From NCBI RefSeq assembly GCF_000169175.1, contig NZ_AAWS01000032.1:39013-103012 (forward strand): DNA of 64,000 nucleotides, given 5' to 3'. Below are positions 52,637-62,663 of the stretch, piece by piece. Each line of letters begins with the position of its first letter. Positions within the stretch are counted from its first letter, which is position 1. Source of the DNA: Microscilla marina ATCC 23134 (GTDB taxonomy: Bacteria > Bacteroidota > Bacteroidia > Cytophagales > Microscillaceae). A program made the translations under genes and the position numbers. The notes under the pieces are model-generated. The model was given only the letters and a program-made list of their open reading frames with translations. It made no database searches and had not been told where the DNA came from.

Positions 52637-55600
52637 CTATCTGAGTAGATTAATTTTTCCGGCTTTTGCCCCCTTGAAGCTTATTTCCCGTCCATCCACA
52701 AATGTTCCGATGATGCTCCAGGTATACATACCTATAGGTTGATTTACCCCACCTCTGGTACCGTCCCAACCAGTGGTCATTGCTTCATCTACCGACCTGG
52801 TTTCGTACATCAAGTGCCCCGAACGGTCAAACACCCGAAATCTGAGGGTTTGAATACCATTTCCCCGTACGATAAAACGATCGTTTTGACCATCTCCATT
52901 GGGTGAAAACAGCGAAGGAATGAATATATCAGTATTAGGAGTCACTATTACTTGCAGGGTATCGCTGCCATTACTTTGGCATCCGGCGGCATTGGTGGCG
53001 GTTACTGTATAAGTAGTAGTACTGGTGGGTGCCAGTACTGCCTGTGCTCCATCGGTTGACTGAGAGTTAATGCCCGTAGCAGGAGTCCAGGTGTAAGAAA
53101 CCGCTCCAGTGAGGTTAATAGTCACACTATTACCTTCATTAATTGTTACCTGGTTATTGCCCTCTACGTTGGCTTCTACCCCAGTAAATGTAACTGAAGG
53201 AATCGCGTTTACTGTGACGCTTATCTCGTTAGAGGTAACCGCAGGTGTGCAAGGCAAGCTGGAGGTCATGACTACTGTCACCACATCACTGTTATTGAGT
53301 GAGTTGCTGGTAAAGGTAGCCTGGGTGGCTCCGGCAACATCGTTTCCATTGACCCGCCATTGATAGGTGGGGTTGGTTCCTCCGTTGGTGGCAGTAGCAG
53401 TAAAGGTGATATTTTGCCCGGCACAGATCGTGTTGTTGGTAGCGTCAGATGTGATGGTTGCCGTGGCAGTAGTTATAGGGTTAAAAGTAACTGTGCTGGC
53501 ACTCGATGGTCTGGTACATCCATTGGCTGTTACTTCTACTACATAGCTACCAGCAGCACTTACAGTGAGTTGGTTGCTATTGGTGCCAATGTTGACTCCA
53601 TCTTTTTTCCATTGATAAGTAGCCCCAGTTACAGCGGTAGCAGTAAGTGTTCCGCTGGTACCACAAAAAAGGACTGATGCGCCATTTTCAATGCTAGAAG
53701 CAAAGTCTGACACTGTAATGGTGACTGTACTGGCTTGTACTACTGATGAACACCCCGTTTTTGTAGCCAATACATTAAAAGTAGTAGTAGCAGACAGGTT
53801 TCCGGTAGGCAAGTTGATCGTACCACCTGTACCTGTTACTGGGGTACCTACATTACTGTTATCGGCATTGTTGCGTAATTGATAGCTTATTCCCGTTTCG
53901 GAGCTGGCTACAGTTACATTTACCCCTGTGCCTGAGCATATTGCGGTACTACTTGCACCTATGGTTAGGCCAGTATTTGGGAGGTTAATTGTAGTAATGG
54001 CATGGGTAGAGGTAAGGGTACTTTCGCAGCTTCCTATGCTGGCTTTTACACTAATAGTAACATTAGCTGATAATGCTCCAGTAGTCAAGGTAATGTCACC
54101 ACCAGTACTGGTAATTGGATTGCCAGTATTGGCACTTCCGCTGAACAATTGATAAGTTACCCCATTTGTTGAACCTGTGATGGTAAAGCTTACTGTTTCG
54201 CCACTACAGATCGTAGTCTTGTCTGGGGTGACTGTTAGACCAACTGCAGGAGTTGAAACTACCGAAATGGTTTGTTTGCCAGTAAGTTCTGCGCCTGCAA
54301 CACAAGCTCCTCCGGTTGCCAAAATATTAAAAGTAGTATTGGCAGCTAAGTTTCCAGTGCCAAACGTAATGGTTCCTCCGTTGCCTGGTACGGTGGCCCC
54401 TACATTACTGTCACCAGCATCATTACGCAATTGATAAGTCACCCCGGTTTGAGACTTAAGCAAGGTAATCGTACCTGCTGTACCACTACAAATAGTGCTG
54501 GAAAGTGCCCCTACGATCAGGTCTTGCTTAATAACAGTAACAGTTTGGGTAGTATTTAGCACTACCGAACAGCCTCCGGCATTGGTGGCCAGTACACTAA
54601 AGGTTTCGTCGGCAGTAAGAGCCCCAGTATTAAAATTTAAAGTTCCGCCATTACCTGCTTGGGTAGCACCTACATTGGTAGTCCCTTTTCTTAGCTGATA
54701 GGTTACTCCCACTTCAGAGGTGGCTACTGTAATGTCAGTAGCTCCATTGGGGCATACAATATTGCCTGCAGCGCCTACGGTAAGCCCAGCGTTGGGGGGA
54801 GCCGCTTGTATGACCGGAATGGTGAGGTAGTTGTTGGCGTAGCTACACTCAGCGGTACCTGTAGTGGTAGTATTGGCAGCCAGGGTATAAGTGGCAGCTG
54901 AGTGGTTATGGTTAAGCAATATATGCAGGTTGGTCAATACACCAGAGGTAGAGCTACCACTTACCAGTATTGAGCCATTGATGGGTACTGCTTCACTGGT
55001 AGTAAGCTCTTGCACAAGATTAGGGGTGTTGTTGTAAGGGTCTTGATCAAATACGGCAATTTTTACTCCTGCCGGCAGGGTGGCACTTCCTTCATTTTTT
55101 ACAATAAAGCTGTAATTAATTACCCCACCATTTTGGCAGATGTTGGTAGCACCTCCGTTGAGTTCTGCCGTCATATCGGGTGCTGGGAAAATATGGTCTC
55201 CAGCCACGTCGTATAAGCTTGCCTGGTTTAAAAATGTATTCAATATTTTTTTGTAGGGCTTGCCGTCAAAGCCCGTAACATTGACATAGTTTTGTTGTAC
55301 TCTTGGAATGGTCAAATTGTCGTTTACATTGGTAATAAAGTAATTGTGTTGGTTCCATACTGCCCGCGAAGGTCGCCATACCCTATTGGTTGATTTAAGG
55401 CAACGTACATAGGCTTGTTCAGTATCTATGGGACCGTTGGCGTCTTGAGCGGTAAGTATAATCTCAGTTTGCCCGTCACCGTTTACGTCTACTACCACAG
55501 GGTTGTCGTACCGAGTACCCGACCGGGAAATAATCGTAGTTTTCAAAGCACCAGTTTGTCCGTTGTATACCACCAAATTTTCTTCTTCACTATATACTAC

Positions 55601-57022
55601 CTCACTTACCCCATCTCCATCAAAATCAAATACTGTACTAGAGGTTCGCTCTGAGCCATCGTCCAGCCCCGTTTTCTCCCATTTGCTAGTAAGGGTACCA
55701 GTGCCAGGGGTACCAGTAGGGTCTAATACTATGTAGAGGTCTTTACCTGCTACGCCTATTTCCAACTCGTCGTCTGCATCAAAGTTGGCTACGTTGGCAC
55801 GTCCTCCTTTGGTAGTACTTGTGAGGGTGTAGGTAGAGTATAGCTGCGCCGAAGTTTGTAGGTCCCACACGTATACTTTACCGCTGCTCACTACTATACC
55901 ATCCAAGTCGCCATCGTTGTCAACATCAGCTATTGAGGTTACCCCATCGCCTAGCCCTCCAGCAGCAGTTACTTCTGCGTTGAGAGTACCAGTTGCAACG
56001 TTTACTGAATATACAGTGTTACCTGCTACTAACTCTAGCCCTGAGCAGTTGGCGCAAGCCCCATCTGCCAATACATCTACTGCTACAGAGAAAGGTTCAT
56101 TTTCTCCGCTATGCGCTCCACTAGAGCCTGACCCATCTACCAAACGTGTACCATTGACAGCCGAGTAAATTTTATTACCGACGTATACTTCTACCACCCC
56201 ATCGTGGTTAAAATCGGCAAGGTTGGGGGTGTAAAGCCTGTTTTCGGCAGTAGCAGATTCGAAAGTTTTGGTAAGGGTACCGTTGGCATAGTCATACCTT
56301 TCGAGGTTACCAGTCGCATTGAAAAAGAACACCTCCCCTAAGCCGTCCCGGTCTACATCTCCAATGGCTACTGAGGTAAAAACGTCGTTGTCACTAATAC
56401 TTATATTTACTTCTACTTGTCCTGTCACTCCATTAAACATATACAACTTACCAGGATTGTCTTGTTTTGCCACTACTTCGGGCACTCCATCACCATCCAT
56501 GTCGCCTACCATTACGGTGGCGCGTTGGTCAAAAGGAGCGGTACCTGGTTGGTTATTGTCGCCATCTACCCCACCATTGGCACTTCGGGTGTTCCATATT
56601 TCTACCAGGTTAAAATCTCCAGGATTGGCTGTAAAATTACAACTGGGAATAGGGTTGCCATAGAAAAAGCCATCGCAATTGGAGCTACTGGTACAATCAG
56701 GGTCATAACAGTCAATCAGCCCATCGCCGTCATCGTCAATGCCATTGTCGCATATTTCTGTAGCCATAATGCGGGTAGGGGTGATAAGTTCCGGTTTGTT
56801 GTCATTGTTACCCAAAGGGGTAAGCAGTTTTTTTTCTGGTTTTAAAACAGGCTTGTTTGCTATAGCAGAGGAAGTCAAATTTGATGGGCTGCTATTTTTA
56901 GCCAGCCAATTCAAATTAAAACCCAAAAGAGCCACAAAGCTCAATACCAAAATCCATTTCTGAAGATACCAGTTGCGGGTATATTTTTTTTGCAAAAATA
57001 AATTGTTAATCCTATTCATCAT
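52637..57022 (-). CDS. 1461-aa giant adhesin-like protein with gliding-motility type B C-terminal domain
   Basis: The N-terminus has a long hydrophobic segment (~23-40) preceded by basic residues, an atypical signal. A calcium-type CDNGIDDDGDGLIDCYDPDC element (~91-110) follows. Residues ~130-560 hold VCBS/FG-GAP-type units (VGDMDGDGVPEVVAK, DVDNDGDLDGIVV, FDFDGDGVSEVVYSE). A CARDB-like/Ig stretch spans ~640-770. Then come four tandem ~85-residue units centred on GVTYQLRN and NVGxxxxGxGGTI, two Ig-like SPR/PKD-type units with TYQWKKDG and TYQWRVNG, and one with SYTWTPATG. The last ~95 residues (from IPSLFSPNGDGQNDRFIVRG) are the T9SS type B/CHU_C domain with FDRSGHLMYET and WDGT. Surface adhesin; probable substrate of the adjacent PorP/SprF protein. 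Confidence 0.92.
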   Translation of the reverse strand: MMNRINNLFLQKKYTRNWYLQKWILVLSFVALLGFNLNWLAKNSSPSNLTSSAIANKPVLKPEKKLLTPLGNNDNKPELITPTRIMATEICDNGIDDDGDGLIDCYDPDCTSSSNCDGFFYGNPIPSCNFTANPGDFNLVEIWNTRSANGGVDGDNNQPGTAPFDQRATVMVGDMDGDGVPEVVAKQDNPGKLYMFNGVTGQVEVNISISDNDVFTSVAIGDVDRDGLGEVFFFNATGNLERYDYANGTLTKTFESATAENRLYTPNLADFNHDGVVEVYVGNKIYSAVNGTRLVDGSGSSGAHSGENEPFSVAVDVLADGACANCSGLELVAGNTVYSVNVATGTLNAEVTAAGGLGDGVTSIADVDNDGDLDGIVVSSGKVYVWDLQTSAQLYSTYTLTSTTKGGRANVANFDADDELEIGVAGKDLYIVLDPTGTPGTGTLTSKWEKTGLDDGSERTSSTVFDFDGDGVSEVVYSEEENLVVYNGQTGALKTTIISRSGTRYDNPVVVDVNGDGQTEIILTAQDANGPIDTEQAYVRCLKSTNRVWRPSRAVWNQHNYFITNVNDNLTIPRVQQNYVNVTGFDGKPYKKILNTFLNQASLYDVAGDHIFPAPDMTAELNGGATNICQNGGVINYSFIVKNEGSATLPAGVKIAVFDQDPYNNTPNLVQELTTSEAVPINGSILVSGSSTSGVLTNLHILLNHNHSAATYTLAANTTTTGTAECSYANNYLTIPVIQAAPPNAGLTVGAAGNIVCPNGATDITVATSEVGVTYQLRKGTTNVGATQAGNGGTLNFNTGALTADETFSVLATNAGGCSVVLNTTQTVTVIKQDLIVGALSSTICSGTAGTITLLKSQTGVTYQLRNDAGDSNVGATVPGNGGTITFGTGNLAANTTFNILATGGACVAGAELTGKQTISVVSTPAVGLTVTPDKTTICSGETVSFTITGSTNGVTYQLFSGSANTGNPITSTGGDITLTTGALSANVTISVKASIGSCESTLTSTHAITTINLPNTGLTIGASSTAICSGTGVNVTVASSETGISYQLRNNADNSNVGTPVTGTGGTINLPTGNLSATTTFNVLATKTGCSSVVQASTVTITVSDFASSIENGASVLFCGTSGTLTATAVTGATYQWKKDGVNIGTNSNQLTVSAAGSYVVEVTANGCTRPSSASTVTFNPITTATATITSDATNNTICAGQNITFTATATNGGTNPTYQWRVNGNDVAGATQATFTSNSLNNSDVVTVVMTSSLPCTPAVTSNEISVTVNAIPSVTFTGVEANVEGNNQVTINEGNSVTINLTGAVSYTWTPATGINSQSTDGAQAVLAPTSTTTYTVTATNAAGCQSNGSDTLQVIVTPNTDIFIPSLFSPNGDGQNDRFIVRGNGIQTLRFRVFDRSGHLMYETRSVDEAMTTGWDGTRGGVNQPIGMYTWSIIGTFVDGREISFKGAKAGKINLLR

Positions 57023-57619
57023 TTTTGTTCAATGAGTTTATAATAAAGTTTTGTATTTCTGTAAGAAAGTATAATGCATAGCAGGGTGCTTCAATACTTG
57101 ACTTGCCATTGAATTCAACCGCAAGTACTTTACCTGATAAACTATTACATTTTTTTGATAAGCAGGAGCATTATTGTGAATGCCAGTTGTAGTTTGACCT
57201 TTGTGTTAGAAAGTAGTGTGTGCTGGTATGTTGAGTTAATTTAAGAACAAATATTTAAATTATGATAGGCTTTATGAGGTTGTTTATAGCGGATTTATTC
57301 TGTATAACTAACTGATTCAAAAGTATATAGTATTTATGTAAACTACAAGTCAAATAGAGGGTTCAAAGTAAATACAGGTGTTTTTACGTATAAAAAACAG
57401 TAAAAACAACTAGGTATATTGTGGTTAAATTTAGTAGGCAAGTAGCGAGTAAGGCTAGCTAAGCTATCGGAGGGGAGGCATTGTTGCCTTACATCGCTGT
57501 ACAATTCTTCTGGAGTTTGTACATTATTTGTGTATTTCTGGACAATTACTCCCTTGTTTAATTACAAGTTTTTTAGGAATATTGCCAATTATTACAAAAA
57601 TGTAAAACCAACGCAAGTT
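57023..57619. other. Divergent intergenic region
   Basis: 597 nt between divergent genes. The frame before the SNF2 start is open back to 57530 but has no supporting start signal. No RNA gene recognised; a short direct-and-inverted GC-rich patch around 57440-57490 (GTAAGGCTAGCTAAGC) is the only visible structure. Confidence 0.4.
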
Positions 57620-60600
57620 ATGGCAAAAAAATATGGCAATACCTGGTGGGGGCAACAGTGGCTCAATGCTTTGAACAATATAGATTTTTCTAACCGCTTG
57701 CCCAGAGGACGTACCTATGCCAACAAAGGGGCCGTGCTGGATGTAGAGATCAAAGAGAATGTAGTGACTGCCAAAGTACAGGGATCCGAACGTTACCCGT
57801 ACAAGCAAAAGCTGGAGATCAAAGAATTTTCTGATGCCGAAAAAGACGATATCCTGGATATTATTACCGAAGACCCCTTCATTTTGTCATCTTTGCTCAA
57901 CCGGGAGCTCCCCCATGACTTATTGGATATTTTGAATAACAAAGGCATCCAACTGTTTCCTAATAGTTGGCGTAGTATTCAAGGCTCTTGCTCTTGCCCC
58001 GATTGGGCGGTGCCTTGCAAACACCTGGCGGCAGTGATTTATATCATTGGCAACGAGATAGACAAAAACCCTTTCATGGTGTTTTTGTTGCATGGGCTCG
58101 ATGTGTTGGCTGAAATACAAAAAAGAGGGTTTACCTCGCACGGAGACTTTAAGCTGCCTGTAACCCCTTTGCGCAAGCTACTGGCAGACCCCAGCCAATC
58201 GCAGGACTACAGCTATCAACTAGCCCTCACCAAAAAAATTGATTTTTCGACCTTACCACCCAGCAAAGAAAACTTGTTACAGTTGTTGCCTGCCAAGCCA
58301 TTGTTTTTTCATGAGAAAGACTTCAAGGGTTTGTTAGAACAGGCATATACCAAAGTAGCAAAAGGAGTGAAAAAAGAACAAAAGCTACTACCCGAAGTAG
58401 AAGAAAGTTTTTTTGATGCCCACCACGGCGAAGTCAGTATTATTTTAGGCAGTATGCTGGACTTGCATTATGCAGTGCTCAAGCCCGAAAATGAACAAGT
58501 GCAAGCACCACCTATACGAAATACCATGAGCCTAATAGGGCATGTGCGTGAATTGAACCCTGCTCACTTACATCGTCACCACCCTTCGGTAGTTGCCCTG
58601 TATTTTACTTATCAGTTTACCACCTACCTTGCCACTAATTCGGCGTTTATTCCTGAGTTACTTGAGATAGAAGCCAACCTGTATGTCATTCGTTGGGTGC
58701 CTGCTTTGTTGGTAGACGAAGTGACGGCTATTTTTGATATTTTGGTACAACTGATGCCACCAGAGATGCTTGCGGTGACCGTGAAAGATAAATTAAATTT
58801 TGTAACGCCCGAAGAGCAGGTAAAAATGTTGACAGGAGTGTTTTTGCATCACTTCATGACTGAGCACTATACCTATAATAACAAACAGCAATACAACGAT
58901 ACGATTTTCTTAAGTTTTTTTGACCACAGTACTTTGTTTGTGCAAGGCTTTACCCAAAAAGAAAATGCCCAAGCGATTCAGAAATGGCTGCAGAAGTTTT
59001 ACTTGAGCAACAAAGAGTATTTACCGGTGTTAAAGGTAGAAGAGATAGAAGACGACGAAATGTTTGAGCTTAGTTTTTGGGTGCAAAAACAAGGTGCTCA
59101 AATGGATAAGCTCATCAGTGTCAAAGACTTATTCCATTATAAAAAATACAAAGACCTTCGCTTGGGTATTATTCAAGACCTGGCGGTTTTGGCAGAGTAT
59201 TTACCTGCAATCAAGCAGCTCATCAAAGAAAAAGGCGACTACCGTATATTGGTAGGCAGCGAAGATTTTGTGCAAATCTTTATGTACACTTTGCCTGCCC
59301 TACAGTTGCTTAGTATTCAAGTGTTGTTGCCCAAAGCCCTGCAACGCCTGGCACGCCCTCAGTTATCGGGCAGGGTACAAGCCGAAGGAAGTTCGGGAGC
59401 AAGCAAAAGTTTTGTAGACTTAAAGCAAATGTTGTCCTTCGATTGGCAGGTGGCTTTGGGCGATACGCTTTTGTCGCCCGACGAATTCAGAAAAGTAGTG
59501 CGCAAGTTGAAAGGCATTGTCAAACTCAATGATGAATATGTACTTTTTGACCAAAAAGAAGTAGAGACTTTGCTCAAAAAGCTGGATAAACCACCAAAAA
59601 TAACGGATAGTGAGGTGCTCAGGGCAGCACTTGCCGCTGACTACAAGGGGGCTAAAGTAGGTTTAGATAACAAAGCCCGTGAGTTGATCAGAGGAATGGT
59701 AGCTTTTGATACGGTGGCTTCGCCCAAAGACTTAAAAGCAACCCTGCGCCCTTATCAGCAAAGGGGCTATGAATGGCTCTATAAAAATGCGCAATTGGGC
59801 TTTGGCAGTTTGCTTGCTGACGACATGGGCTTGGGCAAAACTCTACAGGTAATCAGTCTGATGCTTAAACTCAAAGAGGAGGGTAAGTTAAACAAGAAAA
59901 AAGCCTTGGTAATAGTACCTACTACTCTGCTGGGCAATTGGCAAAAAGAAATCAATAAGTTCGCTCCTGGTCTGCAAACTGCGATTTACCATGGACCCAA
60001 CCGCCAACTTGATTTAAAACAGCCTGATATCATTATTACCTCTTATGGTATTGCCCGTAGCGACATACAAGTGTTGAGTAAGATCAAGTGGGCTTTTTTG
60101 GCCATTGACGAAGCCCAAAACATTAAAAACAATGCTACTGAGCAAACCAAGGCAATAAAAAAGATAAAAACCGATAGGGTGGTAGCAATGAGCGGTACCC
60201 CGGTAGAAAACCGCTTGTCGGAATACTGGAGTATTTTCGATTTTACCAATAAAGGATACCTGGGGGCGCTTACCAAGTTCAAAGACGAGTTTATCAAGCC
60301 TATTGAGCTAGAGCGAAGCCAAGCGCATTTAGACCGCTTTAAGAAGGTCACCGCACCTTTTATTTTGCGTAGGATCAAAACCGACAAAAGCATTATCAGT
60401 GACTTGCCTGATAAGATCACCAATGATCAGATTTGTAGCTTGACCAAGGAGCAAACGGCGCTTTATCAAAACGTAGTAGACATGATCATGCGCGAATTGA
60501 ATGGAAAACAAGGTGAAGAGGGCAAAACCCGCAAAGGTTTGATTTTTCAGTTGATGAATGCCCTCAAGCAAATTTGTAATCACCCCAGTCATTACCTTAA

Positions 60601-61153
60601 GCACGCTCACCTTGACCCTGGTCAGTCGGGCAAAACCCAATTGTTACTTTCGTTGCTGGACAATATTTACGAAAATGGTGAAAAGACGCTTATTTTTACT
60701 CAATACCGAGAAATGGGTGATTTGTTACTGCCTTTACTTGAGCAACGTTACCACAATACCCCGCTTTGGTTGCACGGAGGAGTAAGCCGTAAGAAGCGTG
60801 ACCAGATGGTAGAAGATTTTCAAAACAAGCCCCATGTGAAAACCATGTTGCTTTCGCTCAAAGCTGGAGGTACTGGGCTCAACCTGACCAAAGCCAGTAA
60901 TGTGATTCATTACGACTTGTGGTGGAACCCTGCTGTAGAAAACCAGGCAACTGACCGGGCATACCGTATTGGGCAACAAAACAATGTGATGGTGTATAGA
61001 ATGATTACCCAAGGTACATTTGAGGAAAAAATTAACGCCATGATTCAAACCAAGAAGGAATTGGCTGACTTAACAGTGAGCACGGGCGAAAACTGGATAG
61101 GCGACATGAGTAATCAGGAGTTAAAAGAAGTTTTTGACCTGGAGAAGGGATAG
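57620..61153 (+). CDS. SWIM zinc-finger SNF2-family helicase-like ATPase
   Basis: 1177 residues from ATG 57620 (MAKKYGNTWWGQQWLNALNN), the usual beginning of this family; the upstream open frame of 30 codons is rejected. SWIM zinc finger CxCx6CxH at C124, C126, C133, H135 (GSCSCPDWAVPCKHLAAV). The C-terminal ~460 residues are a SNF2 ATPase: LRPYQQRGYEWL, Walker A DDMGLGKT (734-741), DEAQ (830-833) instead of DEAH, then SGTPVENRLSEYWSIFDF, and helicase C motifs IFTQYREMGDLLLPLL, LLSLKAGGTGLNLT and QATDRAYRIGQ (~1109-1119). Swi2/Snf2 enzymes translocate on dsDNA; in bacteria this type is linked to transcription recycling or DNA repair. Single gene, terminator after it. Confidence 0.92.
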   Translation: MAKKYGNTWWGQQWLNALNNIDFSNRLPRGRTYANKGAVLDVEIKENVVTAKVQGSERYPYKQKLEIKEFSDAEKDDILDIITEDPFILSSLLNRELPHDLLDILNNKGIQLFPNSWRSIQGSCSCPDWAVPCKHLAAVIYIIGNEIDKNPFMVFLLHGLDVLAEIQKRGFTSHGDFKLPVTPLRKLLADPSQSQDYSYQLALTKKIDFSTLPPSKENLLQLLPAKPLFFHEKDFKGLLEQAYTKVAKGVKKEQKLLPEVEESFFDAHHGEVSIILGSMLDLHYAVLKPENEQVQAPPIRNTMSLIGHVRELNPAHLHRHHPSVVALYFTYQFTTYLATNSAFIPELLEIEANLYVIRWVPALLVDEVTAIFDILVQLMPPEMLAVTVKDKLNFVTPEEQVKMLTGVFLHHFMTEHYTYNNKQQYNDTIFLSFFDHSTLFVQGFTQKENAQAIQKWLQKFYLSNKEYLPVLKVEEIEDDEMFELSFWVQKQGAQMDKLISVKDLFHYKKYKDLRLGIIQDLAVLAEYLPAIKQLIKEKGDYRILVGSEDFVQIFMYTLPALQLLSIQVLLPKALQRLARPQLSGRVQAEGSSGASKSFVDLKQMLSFDWQVALGDTLLSPDEFRKVVRKLKGIVKLNDEYVLFDQKEVETLLKKLDKPPKITDSEVLRAALAADYKGAKVGLDNKARELIRGMVAFDTVASPKDLKATLRPYQQRGYEWLYKNAQLGFGSLLADDMGLGKTLQVISLMLKLKEEGKLNKKKALVIVPTTLLGNWQKEINKFAPGLQTAIYHGPNRQLDLKQPDIIITSYGIARSDIQVLSKIKWAFLAIDEAQNIKNNATEQTKAIKKIKTDRVVAMSGTPVENRLSEYWSIFDFTNKGYLGALTKFKDEFIKPIELERSQAHLDRFKKVTAPFILRRIKTDKSIISDLPDKITNDQICSLTKEQTALYQNVVDMIMRELNGKQGEEGKTRKGLIFQLMNALKQICNHPSHYLKHAHLDPGQSGKTQLLLSLLDNIYENGEKTLIFTQYREMGDLLLPLLEQRYHNTPLWLHGGVSRKKRDQMVEDFQNKPHVKTMLLSLKAGGTGLNLTKASNVIHYDLWWNPAVENQATDRAYRIGQQNNVMVYRMITQGTFEEKINAMIQTKKELADLTVSTGENWIGDMSNQELKEVFDLEKG

Positions 61154-61190
61154 AAACAGTAAAAGTTATTCTGGTAAGAGATAAAGATGA

Positions 61191-61220
61191 AAGTCCTCCT
61201 GCAAAGGGGGATTTTTTTTT
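61191..61220 (+). terminator. Rho-independent terminator of the SNF2 gene
   Basis: Stem TCCTCCT with AGGGGGA (one GU pair) around GCAA, followed by nine T. Confidence 0.82.
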
Positions 61221-61559
61221 GAATACCCCCTGTTAATTGCTTCCCCTGCTGTTTGTCCTAAATAGTATCTAATATTAACTTAATGTTAATAAATATCCTC
61301 TTTGTGTCTTGTTTTTGTCCTGTAATACTTTTTTAGTACTGTTTGTGTTTTTTGATTTTATTTTGCTTATGGTTTTATAATAGTTTATTATGCTGTTTTA
61401 ATTTTATTTATAATATTTTATTTGGTTAATTAAGGGTGTTGTCCTCTTTTTTTGTTGTTTAATTTGGGTGATTTTTAGTTAATTAAATTAACTTTAAAAT
61501 ATTTAATGTTACCTTTGTGTTAATATTTTATGAATTTAATATAAAATAAAAGATCCCTT
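61221..61559 (+). other. AT-rich upstream region of the DUF2252-TauE operon
   Basis: 339 nt of very AT-rich DNA, no ORF. TACCTTTG at 61510-61517 matches the Bacteroidota -7 box TAnnTTTG, 42 nt before the ATG, but no TTG lies at the right distance upstream, so the promoter is only a weak candidate. Confidence 0.35.
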
Positions 61560-62663
61560 ATGAACATATTTTCAAAAAAACCTGAAAAAACAACGAGCAA
61601 TTTGTCTAAGAAATATCTCGATAATAACCGAGGCTTCTTTCTTTATTTTCGTCACATGTCAATGAAAATGCAAGAGCGCTTTGCTCAGTTGTACCCACAC
61701 AAAGGCGTGCCTCAAGTATTTTTGCACGGCAACCCTCACATCGAAAATTACACAATCAATGGCAAAGGAGCTGCCATGATAGACTTTGACCGCTCTCGCA
61801 TAGGACCTTATGTTTGGGACATTGTGCGTTTTTTGGCATCGGTGTCAGTCAAGCGCAAAGAAGTAACCGATGAATTTTTATCTAAAGAAGTGCTCGAATA
61901 CTTTTTAGAAGGATACCTACGCAGCTTTCATGCGCCTCATTTACCTTATAAACCTATTTCTACGGCGAGCAACCGGGCAAAATTTACGGTATGGCACAAC
62001 AACGTAGAAGAGTACCTCAAGGCAAACATTAAGTGGGCAAAGCGTATGCGAAATAATCCTGTGCGTACCAATAACAAAGACCTAAAGGCTTTATTACAAG
62101 GTTACCTACAGAGCCGCAACGAACTAGACCTGCTCGGCACCCACAAACTGACCGAGGCAGGGCAAGCTACTGGTACATTTGGCAATCAGCGTTTTTTGAT
62201 GGTGTTGTCGCCCCAGAAAAACACCGAAGCTGAGAGTGTATTTTTGGATATTAAAACTGTATACCAAGACCCTGACAATCGCTGGTACTATAACCCTTAC
62301 AATCACCATGGCATACGTATGATAGAGGCGTCTAAACTTTATGCCCCTGGGGTAGAGCAACGCATGGGGTATGTAACTTACCAAAATCAGGAATATTGGG
62401 GTAGGGCTATTCCGCCAAAAAACGCCAAACTGAAGGCCAATCTTAACAGTGCTGAGCAAATAGACATGGCTTATTCGGTAGCCACCCAGTTGGGCAGTGC
62501 CCACCGCAAGTCTTTGCAAGGTGGGGTAGAGGCTCTGAAGCTGGAAAAGCACTTGTTGGCTGACTATACCAGGCTTACAGACATTGCGCATCAAATGAAT
62601 ATGGAGTTGATGCAAGCGTACCAGGCGTATGTACAACAACTCAATGCCACCAAAGCTGGATGA
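61560..62663 (+). CDS. DUF2252 family protein (kinase-like fold)
   Basis: 367 residues. The DUF2252 core is seen as RGFFLYFRHMSMKMQERF, then QVFLHGNPHIENYTINGKGAAMIDFDRSRIGPYVWDIVRFLASV (HGNPHxEN at 56-63, DFD at 75-77), which parallels the HGDxHxxN and DF/D catalytic loops of aminoglycoside-phosphotransferase-like kinases. Later FLDIKTVYQDPDNRW and a histidine-containing LGSAHRKSL complete the family pattern. The substrate is unknown. The stop overlaps the start of the TauE-like gene (ATGA), so translation is coupled. Confidence 0.8.
   Translation: MNIFSKKPEKTTSNLSKKYLDNNRGFFLYFRHMSMKMQERFAQLYPHKGVPQVFLHGNPHIENYTINGKGAAMIDFDRSRIGPYVWDIVRFLASVSVKRKEVTDEFLSKEVLEYFLEGYLRSFHAPHLPYKPISTASNRAKFTVWHNNVEEYLKANIKWAKRMRNNPVRTNNKDLKALLQGYLQSRNELDLLGTHKLTEAGQATGTFGNQRFLMVLSPQKNTEAESVFLDIKTVYQDPDNRWYYNPYNHHGIRMIEASKLYAPGVEQRMGYVTYQNQEYWGRAIPPKNAKLKANLNSAEQIDMAYSVATQLGSAHRKSLQGGVEALKLEKHLLADYTRLTDIAHQMNMELMQAYQAYVQQLNATKAG

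Noticed and set aside
53000..56800. Plus-strand ORFs within the adhesin gene
   Set aside because: They are shadows of the repetitive minus-strand coding sequence, with low-complexity translations.
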